The notes: generated from the sequence alone by a model not told the origin. 64,000 bases of DNA from [Mycobacterium] vasticus (GCF_020181595.1 NZ_CP084028.1:1647647-1711646); one strand, 5' to 3'. Counted from the stretch's first letter, positions 9,401 through 18,874 are shown. Translations and numbers: made by a program.

Positions 9401-12400
9401 ACGAGCCGTGGCGGAACTGTTCTCGCAGCTGCTCGGCCGGGACCGGGTCGGTGCCGACGACTCCTTCTTCGACCTCGGCGGGCACTCCCTGCTGGCCACC
9501 AAACTGGTGGCGGCCATCCGAGCCCGGTGCGGCGTGGAGATCGGCATCCGGGACATCTTCGAGTCCAGCACGGTCGCCCGACTGGCCACCGCCATCGACG
9601 TGGCAGAAGCCACGCCCCGGCGCCCCCCACTGGTCGCCGTGCCGCGCACCGGACCGTTGCCGGTGTCGGCTTCACAGCTGCGGACCTGGTTCGCCTACCG
9701 GCTCGACCCCGACGCGACCGGCGACAACATTCCACTGTCGGCCCGGCTCACCGGTCCCTGCGACACGGCGGCCCTGATCGGTGCCATCGGTGATGTGGTG
9801 ACCCGCCACGACAGCCTGCGCACCACGTTCGCCGAGATCGACGGGTTGCCCCACCAGATCATCAACCCGGTCGCGCCGATTCAGGTGACCGAACTGCACT
9901 GCCCGGCAACCGATCCGCAGGCGGTGGCGGATTGGACCCGCGACCGGCTCAACGAACAACGCGGCCGGGGATTCGACCTGGAGCAGGATTGGCCGATCCG
10001 TGCCGCCCTGCTGCACCTGCCCGACGACGAACGCGTGTTGTCGTTGGTGGTGCATCACATCGCCGCCGACCACTGGTCGACCGAGGTGCTCTTCACCGAC
10101 CTGCTGATCGCCTACCAGGCCAGGACCTCGGGCACCGAACCCTCCTGGGCCCCGGCGGAACTGCAGTACGCCGACTTCGCCCACTGGCAGGGCGAGCTGC
10201 TGCGCGACGAGTCCGGCCTGATCGATGGGCAGCGCCGCTACTGGATCGAGCAACTGGCCGGCCTGGCCGACGACACCGGCCCCCGGCCCGACTTCCCGCG
10301 CCCGGCCACCGCGAACGGCTCCGGTGACTCGGTCGCGTTCACCGTCACACCGGCAGTGCGTGCCGGGCTGGCAGCACTGGCCCGCGAGACCGGCGCCACC
10401 GAGTTCATGGTGGTGCAGGCCGCGGTCGCGGTGCTGATGCACCTGGCCGGCAGCGGCGACGACATCCCGCTCGGGGTGCCGATCGCCGGCCGGACCGACA
10501 ACGCGCTGGACAACCTGGTCGGATTCTTCGTCAACATCGTGGTGCTGCGAAACCGGTTGTCGGGCAACCCGACTCTGCGTGACGTGGTGCTGCGGGCGCG
10601 CGAGGCGGCCTTGGGCGCCTACGCGCACGCCGACCTGCCGTTCGACCGTCTGGTCGAAGCCGTCAACCCGGTGCGCACCCTCTCGCGCAACCCGCTGTTC
10701 CAGGTGGTGGTGCACGTACGCGACGCAGCCGACGTCACACACGTCATCAGCAGCGGCGAGGGCGGCGATCTGGTGTTCCGCACGGTGATGCCCACCTTCG
10801 ACATCGCCCACGCCGACCTGTCGGTGAACCTGTTCGCCACCGCGGGTAACTCCGAGAATGCCGGATATGACGGCCACCTGATCTATCGCACCGACCTGTA
10901 CCAGCGCGACACGGTGCAGCGGTTGGCCGACTGGCTGGGCCGGGTGCTGGAGGCGATGGCCGAGGCGCCGGAGCGCAACCTGCGTGACATCAGCCTGGTC
11001 GACGACGGCATGCGCCGGCTGATCCTCGACGAATGGAGCCGTGGCGCACAGGCACCCGACACCGATCCGCGCACCATCGCCGAGCTGCTGGCCCCCAGTC
11101 GGGAGTTCACCGGCGTCGCGCTGCGCTGCGCCGGTGAGCAGCTGAGCTACCCGCAACTGCACAGCCGCTCCGACCGGCTCGCCGAGCTGCTGATCGGAAA
11201 CGGCGTGCGGCCCGGCACCTTGGTGGGCCTGTCGGTGCGCCGCGATCTGGACCTGGCGGTGGCCCTGGTCGGCATCATGAAGGCCGGCGCCGGCTACTTC
11301 CCGCTGGACCCGACCTATCCCCGGCAGCGCCTGGAGTTCATGGTCGATGATGTCAGGCCAGAAGTGATCGTCGTCAGCTCCGGCACCCGCGAGCTGATGC
11401 CGACCCCCGACGGGGTGCGGCTGCTCTGCCTCGACGACGCCGACGTGCAGACCGAGCTGGCGAAAGACGCTGCGGGTACGCACCTCCCGGTCCCGCACCC
11501 CGATCACCCGATGTTCCTGGTGTTCACCTCCGGATCCACCGGAACACCCAAGGGCGTACTGGGAACGCATCGTTCGATGAGCGCCCGGCTGAACTGGCAG
11601 CTCGCCCACTATCCGGTGGCCGGTGACGACATCCGGCTGGCGCAGTCCTCGATGACATTCCTCGAGGGCGGCATGGAGATGCTGGCCGGGCTGGCCGCCG
11701 GGGCGACGATGATTTTGGCCGACGACACCACGTTCCGTGATCCCGAGGCGCTGGCCCGGCTGATCGCCGATGAGCGGGTGGTTCAGGTGACCGCGGTCGC
11801 CAGCCTGATCTCGGTGCTGGTCGACTCCGCTCCAGATGCCGTGCGGGGGCTGCAGCGGCTGGTGTGCAGTGGTGAACCGGTGTCGGCGGACCTGCTGGCC
11901 CGGCTGTCCGCGGTGCTCGGCCCGGACACCCAGTTGCTCAACAACTTCGGTGCCACCGAGACCTCCGGGGCGGTGGTGCGCGGCGCATTGGCCGCGCCCA
12001 CACCGAAACTGGGCCGCCCCACCCCCGGCGCACAGGCCTACCTGCTCGACGACGCACTGCAGCCGGTGCCGCCGGGTGTGGTCGGCGAGGTCTACTACGC
12101 GGGCCCACAGATCGTGCAGGGCTACTGGAAACGCCCCGAGCTGACCGCGACCCGGTTCGTGGCCAACCCCTTCTCGACCGAAAGCGGCGACCGGCTCTAC
12201 CGCAGCGGGGACCGGGCACGGTGGAGCACCGACGGGGTGCTCGAGTTTGTCGGCCGCACCGACCACCAGGTCAAGGTGCGCGGCTTCCGGGTCGAGCTGG
12301 CCGAAGTGGAGTCCGTCCTGCGGGCAGCACCCGGCGTCGCCATGGCCGCCGCCCGCACCTGGGAACAACGGGGCATCACCACCCTGGCCGGATATCTGGT

Positions 12401-12920
12401 CCCGGCCGAACCCGTGGATGACGCAGCGGAATTCATTGCCGCGGTGCGCGCCTCGGTCGCCGCGACACTGCCCGGCTACATGGTGCCCGCCTCGCTGACC
12501 GTGTTGGAGGCGATGCCGCTCACCGATTCCGGAAAGCTGAACCGGCCCGCGCTGCCTCAGCCGGCCGTGGCCACCCGCGGCGAGGCCGACCCGCCGGTCA
12601 CCGCCACCGAGAAGACCCTGGCCGGGATCTGCGCCGAGTTGCTGGGCGTCGACGCGGTCGGGCGCAGCGACGGGTTCTTCGAACTCGGCGGCGACAGCAT
12701 CCTTTCGGTGCAGCTGTCCGCGCGAGCCCGGGCAGCGGGCCTGCAGGTGGACCCGCGGATGATCTTCGAGCACCCGACCTTCGCCGAACTGGCCGCCGCG
12801 GTCGATACCGCCAAGAACAGCCCCGAGGTCGCCGACACCGCGTTCGCCCCGATGAGCGTCTCGGGACTCAGCGGCGACGCCTTGGCTGACCTGACTGCGG
12901 CATGGGGTGATTCACCATGA
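6438..12920 (+). CDS. mbtE: MbtE, two-module NRPS (C-A-T-C-A-T)
   Basis: A 2,160-residue NRPS, about 480 longer than M. tuberculosis MbtE (about 1,680 from memory). Module 1: C domain (HHIAWDD from residue 171), A domain (YTSGSTGLPKG near 623; D669 in SFDVSVGEL; QVKVRGFRIELGE), carrier Ser1017 (GGHSLL). Module 2: C domain (HHIAADH near 1206), A domain (FTSGSTGTPKG near 1696, NNFGATET, QVKVRGFRVELAE, DSGKLNR), carrier Ser2087 (GGDSIL). Module 1 should load the first lysine. Module 2 reads TFLEGGMEM where TFDxxxxEx is expected, so Leu1742 replaces the Asp that holds the amino group; its other catalytic motifs are intact. That suggests a hydroxy/keto-acid substrate or an inactive domain. Confidence 0.92.
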   Translation: MTDTVEQAGDQRLELLRRRLAERGLAATTNGQATEPPVATMNDGQRRMWFVQALDPDGTVANISLSYRLAGMLDADRLRGALAMVADRHPLLRTTYVVDEAGEPQPTITDVTPGFAQHDLAELTGQARALRLEVLAQREFATPFRLDTDSPLRLTLIRLAPDEHVLLLVAHHIAWDDASWEVFFADLTQAYTAPEAYAARPVAYALTAPVSTDHAADLNYWRTLLADPPDPLELPGPRGSAVPHTLRAGLCIKALPAELIDGISELARSNGATPYMVVAAALSALIQRYTGTDDFLIASPVLNRTAGTEEAIGYFGNTVVLRAKVDIAAPFNELLARTRDTALGAFAHQGINLDRVVRELNPDRRHGGVERLTRLSFGFRAGDGEGFCPDGITCARAEYRGKIAQLPLGIMVESGPAGALIEAEYLLDVLDEALVDQLLRHLVHLLGAVVARPAATVGELDMLGDADRAWLDTVSRGPDFTATPTTLGSLVADRAALSPAAIAVVDDHGRYSYAEINARANRIAHYLIASGIGTEDKVAVLMGRSLDLVVTALGIAKAGAAYVPVDPEYPPDRIEFILGDARAALVLREPLDPVMLAELPDTDPTDADRVRPLRPESLAYLIYTSGSTGLPKGVEVAHAPIAEYLAWFGGEYSIDETDVLLQVASPSFDVSVGELFGTLANGARLVIPRPDGLRDIGYLTDLLQREGVTAMHFVPSLLGLFLSLPGVNQWRTLRRIPIGGEPLPGELADKFHATFDALLHNFYGPTETVVNSTRFKVEGTQGNRIVPIGSPNINTTVRLLDGALQPVPVGVIGEIYIGGTHIARGYFDRPGLTAERFVADPWAAGQRLYRTGDLARRNAAGDLEFIGRADDQVKVRGFRIELGEVAAAISVDPSVGQCVVVVSDLPALGRSLVAYLTPSSPDAAEGTVDIPRIRARVAAALPEYMAPAAYVVVEDIPITAHGKIDRAALPDPQPPETAPYREPATDTERAVAELFSQLLGRDRVGADDSFFDLGGHSLLATKLVAAIRARCGVEIGIRDIFESSTVARLATAIDVAEATPRRPPLVAVPRTGPLPVSASQLRTWFAYRLDPDATGDNIPLSARLTGPCDTAALIGAIGDVVTRHDSLRTTFAEIDGLPHQIINPVAPIQVTELHCPATDPQAVADWTRDRLNEQRGRGFDLEQDWPIRAALLHLPDDERVLSLVVHHIAADHWSTEVLFTDLLIAYQARTSGTEPSWAPAELQYADFAHWQGELLRDESGLIDGQRRYWIEQLAGLADDTGPRPDFPRPATANGSGDSVAFTVTPAVRAGLAALARETGATEFMVVQAAVAVLMHLAGSGDDIPLGVPIAGRTDNALDNLVGFFVNIVVLRNRLSGNPTLRDVVLRAREAALGAYAHADLPFDRLVEAVNPVRTLSRNPLFQVVVHVRDAADVTHVISSGEGGDLVFRTVMPTFDIAHADLSVNLFATAGNSENAGYDGHLIYRTDLYQRDTVQRLADWLGRVLEAMAEAPERNLRDISLVDDGMRRLILDEWSRGAQAPDTDPRTIAELLAPSREFTGVALRCAGEQLSYPQLHSRSDRLAELLIGNGVRPGTLVGLSVRRDLDLAVALVGIMKAGAGYFPLDPTYPRQRLEFMVDDVRPEVIVVSSGTRELMPTPDGVRLLCLDDADVQTELAKDAAGTHLPVPHPDHPMFLVFTSGSTGTPKGVLGTHRSMSARLNWQLAHYPVAGDDIRLAQSSMTFLEGGMEMLAGLAAGATMILADDTTFRDPEALARLIADERVVQVTAVASLISVLVDSAPDAVRGLQRLVCSGEPVSADLLARLSAVLGPDTQLLNNFGATETSGAVVRGALAAPTPKLGRPTPGAQAYLLDDALQPVPPGVVGEVYYAGPQIVQGYWKRPELTATRFVANPFSTESGDRLYRSGDRARWSTDGVLEFVGRTDHQVKVRGFRVELAEVESVLRAAPGVAMAAARTWEQRGITTLAGYLVPAEPVDDAAEFIAAVRASVAATLPGYMVPASLTVLEAMPLTDSGKLNRPALPQPAVATRGEADPPVTATEKTLAGICAELLGVDAVGRSDGFFELGGDSILSVQLSARARAAGLQVDPRMIFEHPTFAELAAAVDTAKNSPEVADTAFAPMSVSGLSGDALADLTAAWGDSP

Positions 12921-15900
12921 CCGAGACAACAACTCAACGCCCGACCCCGCAGATCGAGGACGTGCTGGCACTGTCCCCGCTGCAGCAGGGACTGTTCTCG
13001 CTGGCCAAACTCGTCGCCGACGATGCGAAGGCCGGGGTGGACGTCTACACCGTGCAGTTCGTCATCGACATCGTCGGAGCCGTCGACGCCGGACTGCTGC
13101 GGCGCAGCGCCGAGACCATGCTGGCCCGGCACGCGAACCTGCGGGCGTCGTTCTGGGATGTCGACCTGCCGCACCCGGTGCAGATCATTCCGGCGCAGGC
13201 CCGGCTGCCGTGGCGCGAAATCGACGCGGCGCCGGACGAATTCGATCAGATCGCGCGGACCGAACGAACCACCAACTTCGATCTGGCCCGCGGACCGCTG
13301 CTGCGTTTCGTGCTGGCCCGCTGCGCACCCGAACAGCACCGGCTGATCATCACGGTGCACCACCTGCTGCTCGACGGTTGGTCGATGGCGGTGTTCTTCG
13401 ACGAGATGGTGGCGATCTACCGAGCCGGTGGCATCGACCCGCTGCCTGCACCACGGCCGTACCGCGACTACATCGGCTGGCTTGCAGGTCAGAACACCGA
13501 TGAAGCGGTTGCCGCGTGGCGCGACTATCTGGCCCCGCTGAGTACCCCGGCGATCCTGGCCGACGGCGGGAAGGTCGAACTCGGCGGCAGCACCGCGCAC
13601 ACCCACGAGGTGGCCCTGGACCGCGACGACACCGACCGGCTCACCGAATGGGCCCGCCGAAACGGCCTGACGCTCAATACCGTCCTGCAGTTCGCCTGGG
13701 CGGTGCTGCTCGGCCGGCTGACCGACCGGACCGAGGTGGCGTTCGGCACGGTGGTCTCTGGCCGGCCCCAGCAGCTCACCGGCGTCGAGACCATGGTCGG
13801 GCTGTTCATCAACACCGTTCCGGTGATCGCATCGACTCGGCCCGGCGCCGACGTGGTCGCGACCTGCCAAGCGCTGCAACGCGATACCGCCACCATGCGT
13901 GATCTGGGCTACGTGAGCCTGGCGGCCGTGCAGCGCGCCGCCGGCAACACGCTGTTCGACACCCTGCTGGTGTTCGAGAACGCCCCGCTCGGCTCGGCGA
14001 CCGCCGGGGTCACCACCCCCGACGGAGTGCGGTTCGTCCCGGTCACCGTGGAGAGCCTCACCCACTACCCGCTCACCGTGGTCAGCTCCCCGCCCCGCGA
14101 CGGCAGGCTCACCGTCCTGCTGGAGGCGATACCGGATGCGCTGGGGGAGCTGTCGGTCCCCGACCTCGGCCAACGGCTGCTGCAGGTGCTGCGCCAACTG
14201 GTCGACCCGGCACGCCCGCGCATCACCGACCTGGATGTACTGCTGCCCGCCGAGCGGGCCCGCCACACCGAACCGGAGACCTCTGCCAACACCTCGGTGC
14301 CGGAACTGTTCGCCGCCGCCGTCGCGGCTCACCGGGACGCTCCGGCGCTCACCGGCGAGGACCGCTGTCTGACCTATGCTGAGCTGGCCGCCGAAGTGGA
14401 CCGGCTGGCCCGGGCGCTGGCCGGCCGCGGCGTGGGCCCCGAGGACCGGGTCGCGATCGCGCTGCCGCGCTCACCGGATTCGGTGATCGCGATCCTCGCG
14501 GTGCTACAGGCCGGGGCGGCTTACGTCCCGATCGATATCAGCCTGCCCACGGTGCGCATCGAATCCATTCTGCGTCAAGCTGATCCGATACTGATCCTCA
14601 CGCAGGAACTGCTCGCCGAGCTGCGTTCGGACACTGCCGAACTGCGTCCGACGCCGGCGGTGATCCACCCCGACTCGGCGGCCTACGTCATCTTCACCTC
14701 CGGCTCCACCGGGGAGCCCAAGGGTGTGGTCGGCACCCACCGGGCGCTGGCGTCGTACTTCGCCGACCATGAGCAGCGCATGTACGCCCCGGCGGTGGCG
14801 CGGCTGGGCCGCAAACTGCGTGTGGCGCATGCCTGGTCGCTGAGCTTCGACGCAAGCTGGCAGCCACTGGTCGGCCTGCTCGGCGGCCAGACCGTTCACC
14901 TGTTCTCCACCGAGGAGATGCGCGACGCCGAGGCGATCATCGACGGTATTCGCCGGCATCGCCTGGACATGATCGACACGTCGCCGTCGATGTTCACCCA
15001 GCTGTTCGACGCGGGCCTGCTCGACGCCGAATCCCAGCACCGGCTCACGGTGCTGGCGCTGGGCGGGGAGGCGATCACGCCGCACACCTGGGCGCGGCTG
15101 CGTGCGGCGCCGGCGACCGCGGTCCACAACTGTTACGGACCAACCGAAACCACCGTGGAAGCCGTCGTCGCCGCAGTTGCCGACACCGATGTGCCGGTGA
15201 TCGGGGAAGCGGTGCGAGGTATGACGGCCTACGTGCTGGATTCGGGGCTGCGGGAAGTGCCCGACGGGGTGGCAGGCGAGCTGTACCTGTCCGGTGCGCA
15301 GGTCACCCGTGGTTACCAGGGCCGGGCCGGTGCGACCGCCTCCCGCTACGTCGCCGATCCGTTTCGTGCCGGTGCCCGGATGTATCGCACCGGCGATCTG
15401 GTTCGACGACGCGTCGACGGCCGGCTGGTCTACCTCGGCCGCGCCGACGACCAGGTCAAGGTGCGGGGCTACCGAGTCGAGATCGCCGAAGTCGAAGCCG
15501 CACTGTCGGCCAGTCCGGGCGTGGTGGCGGCGGCGGTGCTGCCGCTGGGCAGTGGCACCGGCACCCGGCTGATCGGTTTTGTGACGGGACCGGCCGGTGG
15601 CGACCTTCCGCAGCTGCGTGCCCACGTCGGGACCCGGCTGCCGGTCTACATGATGCCGGCGCGTCTTGTCGCGGTGGACGCAATGCCGTTGACCGTCAAC
15701 GGGAAACTGGACACCGAAGCGCTGCTCACCCAGGCCGGCGATGTCGCCGACCACGACGCAGGCCGCGCACCCGAGACCGACACCGAGCGGGTGCTGGCGG
15801 CCGCGCTTGCCGAGCTGTTCGACGGCGTCGCACCCGGCGTCACGCACGACCTGTTCGAACTGGGTTTGGACAGCATCGTGGCGATCTCCCTGGTGAACAA

Positions 15901-17386
15901 GCTGCGTGGGCTGGCTGTGACACCGCGGCTGGTGCTCAACAATCCGACCATCGAACTACTGGCAGCCGCAATCGATCTCGCGCAGACGGCACCCGGGTTG
16001 CCCGCCACCTCAGACGCGGACCGGTATGGCGAGGTGGCGCCGGCACCCATCGTGTCGTGGCTCTACGAACACGGCGGCTTCCGCCGCCTCGCCCAGAACA
16101 TGCTGATCACGGTGCCGTCGGGAATCGAAGCGGCGCAACTGGAAGCGATTCTTCAGGCGGTGCTGGACCGCCACGACATGTTGCGTGCTCGCCTCGACAC
16201 CGTCGACGGTGAGTACCGGCTCGTGACCAGACCGCCCGGTGCGGTGGCCGCAACCGACATCCTGACCCGGGTGAGCGGGCCGGCGTCTGACGCATTGGCC
16301 CGCCACGCCCGGGAGATGGTCGACGGCATCGACCCGTTCGCCGGAGCGATGGTGCGGGCATTGTGGTGTGACGATGCGCCGCACGGCCAACTGCTGCTGG
16401 TGGTCCACCACCTGGCCACCGACGTGGTGTCCTGGTATGTGCTGCTGGCCGGATTCGCCGCCGCCTGGGAACAGCCCGAAGACCATGAGACACCCGGTCT
16501 TCCCGGGGAATACACCACCTACCGGCAGTGGACACACGCACTGGAGCAGCACGCCGGGACTGCGGAGGTGACCGGGCAGCGCGACTACTGGCTGGCGCAG
16601 TTGGGCGGGGCCGACCCGGCGCTGGGTGCCCGGTTGCCCGATCCGGGCCGCGACACCTGGGCCTCACTTCGGACCACCGATGCACTGAGCGAGGTGCACG
16701 ACACGACGGTCATGCTGGAGAAGGCGTCCGCAGCGGGCGTCGGGGTGCGCGAATTCCTGCTGACCGCACTGACGATGACGCTGACGGCCTGGCGGATCAG
16801 ACGTGGTGAAGCCACCGACGACGGCGTGCTGGTGGCACTGGAAGGCCACGGCCGCGAAGACGACCAGCTGCCAGGACTGGACTCCTCGGCCACGGTCGGC
16901 TGGTTCACCAACGTGTTTCCGGTCCGCCTCGGCAGTGCGGCACCGATGGACGTCTCCGCGGCGGGCCGCGATCCGGCGGCGGCGCGTGTCCTGCTGCGTG
17001 CGGTGTGCGACCACCTCGCCGCGGTGCCCGGCAACGGGCTGGGCTACGGACTGCTGCGCTACACCTGCCGGGACCCCGAACTTGCCGCCGCGCCGCAGCC
17101 CCAGGTGGAGTTCAACTACGTCGGCCGGCTCGACCTGACCCCGCAGTCGGCGCCCTGGACACTCTGCGCCGACCCGGAGTTGAACGCGTTGCTGCCGCTG
17201 GTGTCCGAGCCGGATCTGCCGCTGCGCTACACCTTTGATGTGATTGCGGCGGTTCAGGTCGGAGCGGCCGGACCGCAGCTGCGGACGACCTGGTGCTGGA
17301 GCGAGGAACTGACCACCGAGGCCGAGGCCGCCGACCTGGCGGCGCTGTGGTGCGACGCGGTGAAGAGGCTGGGGGAGGCGCTGTGA
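12917..17386 (+). CDS. mbtF: MbtF, lysine-loading NRPS with terminal epimerase-type domain
   Basis: A 1,489-residue terminal NRPS of mycobactin assembly (M. tuberculosis about 1,461). Order: C domain (HHLLLDGWS at 148), A domain (D645 in SFDASWQ; FTSGSTGEPKG; CYGPTETT; QVKVRGYRVEIAE), carrier Ser986 (LGLDSIV), then an epimerisation-type domain from about 1,040 with HHLATDVVSW at 1164, EGHGRED, GWFTNVFPV and FNYVGRLD. By-eye pocket residues are D-A-Q-D-A-G-C-V-E; the acidic ones suit lysine, the residue that becomes the terminal caprolactam. It overlaps mbtE by 4 bases. No thioesterase domain is present, so release must use the last domain, MbtT or self-cyclisation. Confidence 0.92.
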   Translation: MTETTTQRPTPQIEDVLALSPLQQGLFSLAKLVADDAKAGVDVYTVQFVIDIVGAVDAGLLRRSAETMLARHANLRASFWDVDLPHPVQIIPAQARLPWREIDAAPDEFDQIARTERTTNFDLARGPLLRFVLARCAPEQHRLIITVHHLLLDGWSMAVFFDEMVAIYRAGGIDPLPAPRPYRDYIGWLAGQNTDEAVAAWRDYLAPLSTPAILADGGKVELGGSTAHTHEVALDRDDTDRLTEWARRNGLTLNTVLQFAWAVLLGRLTDRTEVAFGTVVSGRPQQLTGVETMVGLFINTVPVIASTRPGADVVATCQALQRDTATMRDLGYVSLAAVQRAAGNTLFDTLLVFENAPLGSATAGVTTPDGVRFVPVTVESLTHYPLTVVSSPPRDGRLTVLLEAIPDALGELSVPDLGQRLLQVLRQLVDPARPRITDLDVLLPAERARHTEPETSANTSVPELFAAAVAAHRDAPALTGEDRCLTYAELAAEVDRLARALAGRGVGPEDRVAIALPRSPDSVIAILAVLQAGAAYVPIDISLPTVRIESILRQADPILILTQELLAELRSDTAELRPTPAVIHPDSAAYVIFTSGSTGEPKGVVGTHRALASYFADHEQRMYAPAVARLGRKLRVAHAWSLSFDASWQPLVGLLGGQTVHLFSTEEMRDAEAIIDGIRRHRLDMIDTSPSMFTQLFDAGLLDAESQHRLTVLALGGEAITPHTWARLRAAPATAVHNCYGPTETTVEAVVAAVADTDVPVIGEAVRGMTAYVLDSGLREVPDGVAGELYLSGAQVTRGYQGRAGATASRYVADPFRAGARMYRTGDLVRRRVDGRLVYLGRADDQVKVRGYRVEIAEVEAALSASPGVVAAAVLPLGSGTGTRLIGFVTGPAGGDLPQLRAHVGTRLPVYMMPARLVAVDAMPLTVNGKLDTEALLTQAGDVADHDAGRAPETDTERVLAAALAELFDGVAPGVTHDLFELGLDSIVAISLVNKLRGLAVTPRLVLNNPTIELLAAAIDLAQTAPGLPATSDADRYGEVAPAPIVSWLYEHGGFRRLAQNMLITVPSGIEAAQLEAILQAVLDRHDMLRARLDTVDGEYRLVTRPPGAVAATDILTRVSGPASDALARHAREMVDGIDPFAGAMVRALWCDDAPHGQLLLVVHHLATDVVSWYVLLAGFAAAWEQPEDHETPGLPGEYTTYRQWTHALEQHAGTAEVTGQRDYWLAQLGGADPALGARLPDPGRDTWASLRTTDALSEVHDTTVMLEKASAAGVGVREFLLTALTMTLTAWRIRRGEATDDGVLVALEGHGREDDQLPGLDSSATVGWFTNVFPVRLGSAAPMDVSAAGRDPAAARVLLRAVCDHLAAVPGNGLGYGLLRYTCRDPELAAAPQPQVEFNYVGRLDLTPQSAPWTLCADPELNALLPLVSEPDLPLRYTFDVIAAVQVGAAGPQLRTTWCWSEELTTEAEAADLAALWCDAVKRLGEAL

Positions 17387-18663
17387 GCACACTGGCCGTG
17401 GTGGGCGCAGGTGCCAAGGCGGTCGCGGTGGCGGCCAAGGCCGCGGTGCTGCGGGAGATGGGCGTCGACGCGCCCGATGTCGTCGCCGTCGAACGCACCG
17501 AGGTGGCCGCCAACTGGCGGGCCGCCGGCGGCTGGACTGACGGCGCGCACCGATTGGGCACCAGCCCGGAGAAGGACGTCGGTTTCCCCTACCGATCGAC
17601 GCTGGTGGCCGGCCGCAACGCCGAGATCGACGAGCGGATGACCCGCTACAGCTGGCAGTCCTATCTGATCGCCACCGGCCAGTTCGCCGAATGGGTGGAC
17701 CGGGGCCGGCCGGCGCCCACCCACCTGCGGTGGAGTCAGTACCTGCGCTGGGTCGCTGATGCGGTCCGGCTGAGCGTGATCCCCGGTGAGGTGGACCGAT
17801 TGGCGGTCGACGGCGCGGGCTGGTCGCTGACCACCCGGGAGACTCAGGTGGCTGCCGACGCGGTGATGATCACCGGACCGGGGCAGGCCGAGAAGTCGAT
17901 CCTGCCGGGCAATCCGCTGGTGCTGTCCATCGCCCAGTTCTGGCACCGTGCCACCGCCGACCGGATCAGCGCCGAGCGTGTCGCCGTCATCGGTGGTGGG
18001 GAGACCGCCGCGTCGATGCTCAACGAGCTGTTCCGGCATCGGGTTTCGACGATCACGGTGATCTCGCCACAGGTGACACTGTTCACCCGGGGCGAGGGTT
18101 TCTTCGAGAACACCCTGTTCTCCGACCCCACCCACTGGACGGCGTTGACGCTGGCCGAGCGCCGTGATGCACTGGCCCGTACCGACCGCGGGGTGTTCTC
18201 GGCGCGGGTCCAGGACGCTTTGCTGGCCGACGACCGGATCCGGCACCTGCGGGGCCGGGTCGCGCATGCGGTGGCCCGCGACGGCCGAATCCGCTTGACG
18301 CTGAGCACCAATCGCGGTGGCGAGAACTTCGAGACCGTGCACGGCTTCGATCTCGTCATCGACGGCTCCGGAGCCGACCCGCTGTGGTTCGTCTCGTTGT
18401 TCGGTCAGGACACCCTGGATCTGCTCGAGCTGGGCTTGGGCGGGCCGCTGTCGGGTGACCGGCTGGCCGAGGCCATCGGTCACGACTTGGCCGTCGCGGG
18501 TGTGGCCCCGAAGCTGTTCCTGCCCAACCTGGCCGGGCTCACCCAGGGGCCCGGCTTTCCCAACCTGAGCTGCCTGGGGCTGTTGTCCGACCGGGTCCTG
18601 GGCACCCACCTTTGCACTGCGCCACCGATACCGAGGAGAACTGATGAGCACCAATCCCTTTGA
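17383..18663 (+). CDS. mbtG: MbtG, lysine N6-monooxygenase
   Basis: A 426-residue flavin-dependent hydroxylase that N-hydroxylates the lysine side chains to create the iron-binding hydroxamates. Seen: N-terminal nucleotide-binding glycine pattern ([16 protein letters not shown]), a second Rossmann motif ([14 protein letters not shown]) and the C-terminal segment [15 protein letters not shown]. The GTG start at 17383 overlaps the mbtF stop (GTGA) and has an excellent ribosome-binding site, GGGGGAGG, at 17371-17378. The first motif departs from the plain GxGxxG FAD form, as in other mycobacterial MbtG proteins. Its 3' end overlaps mbtH by 20 bases. Confidence 0.93.
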   Translation: MSTLAVVGAGAKAVAVAAKAAVLREMGVDAPDVVAVERTEVAANWRAAGGWTDGAHRLGTSPEKDVGFPYRSTLVAGRNAEIDERMTRYSWQSYLIATGQFAEWVDRGRPAPTHLRWSQYLRWVADAVRLSVIPGEVDRLAVDGAGWSLTTRETQVAADAVMITGPGQAEKSILPGNPLVLSIAQFWHRATADRISAERVAVIGGGETAASMLNELFRHRVSTITVISPQVTLFTRGEGFFENTLFSDPTHWTALTLAERRDALARTDRGVFSARVQDALLADDRIRHLRGRVAHAVARDGRIRLTLSTNRGGENFETVHGFDLVIDGSGADPLWFVSLFGQDTLDLLELGLGGPLSGDRLAEAIGHDLAVAGVAPKLFLPNLAGLTQGPGFPNLSCLGLLSDRVLGTHLCTAPPIPRRTDEHQSL

Positions 18664-18874
18664 CGACGAGAGCGGCAGCTTCTTCGTTCTGGTCAACGAC
18701 GAGGAGCAGTACAGCCTGTGGCCGACCTTCGCTGCTGTTCCAGCAGGGTGGCGCGCGGTCTACGGAGGTGAACAGGGCGCCGCGCGGGCAGCCTGTTTGG
18801 AGTATGTCGAACAGCACTGGAACGACCTGCGGCCCAAGAGTCTTCGTGAAGCCATGGCCGCAGATCACGGGTAG
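18644..18874 (+). CDS. mbtH: MbtH-like NRPS chaperone
   Basis: A 76-residue founding-type MbtH protein that binds and stabilises NRPS adenylation domains. The family signature is complete: [25 protein letters not shown] and the final [11 protein letters not shown]. The start has a strong site (GAGGAGAACTG before ATG) and lies 20 bases inside the mbtG frame. It is the last gene of the operon. With three A domains in the operon, this small protein is probably needed for all of them. Confidence 0.95.
   Translation: MSTNPFDDESGSFFVLVNDEEQYSLWPTFAAVPAGWRAVYGGEQGAARAACLEYVEQHWNDLRPKSLREAMAADHG

Noticed and set aside
9672..12773. A 1,033-codon open frame on the minus strand inside mbtE, and similar long antisense frames (for example 32,899-35,301).
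   Set aside because: In very high-GC DNA the antisense frames of real genes lack stops. These have Arg/Gly/His-biased composition, no domains, and lie exactly opposite well-supported genes.
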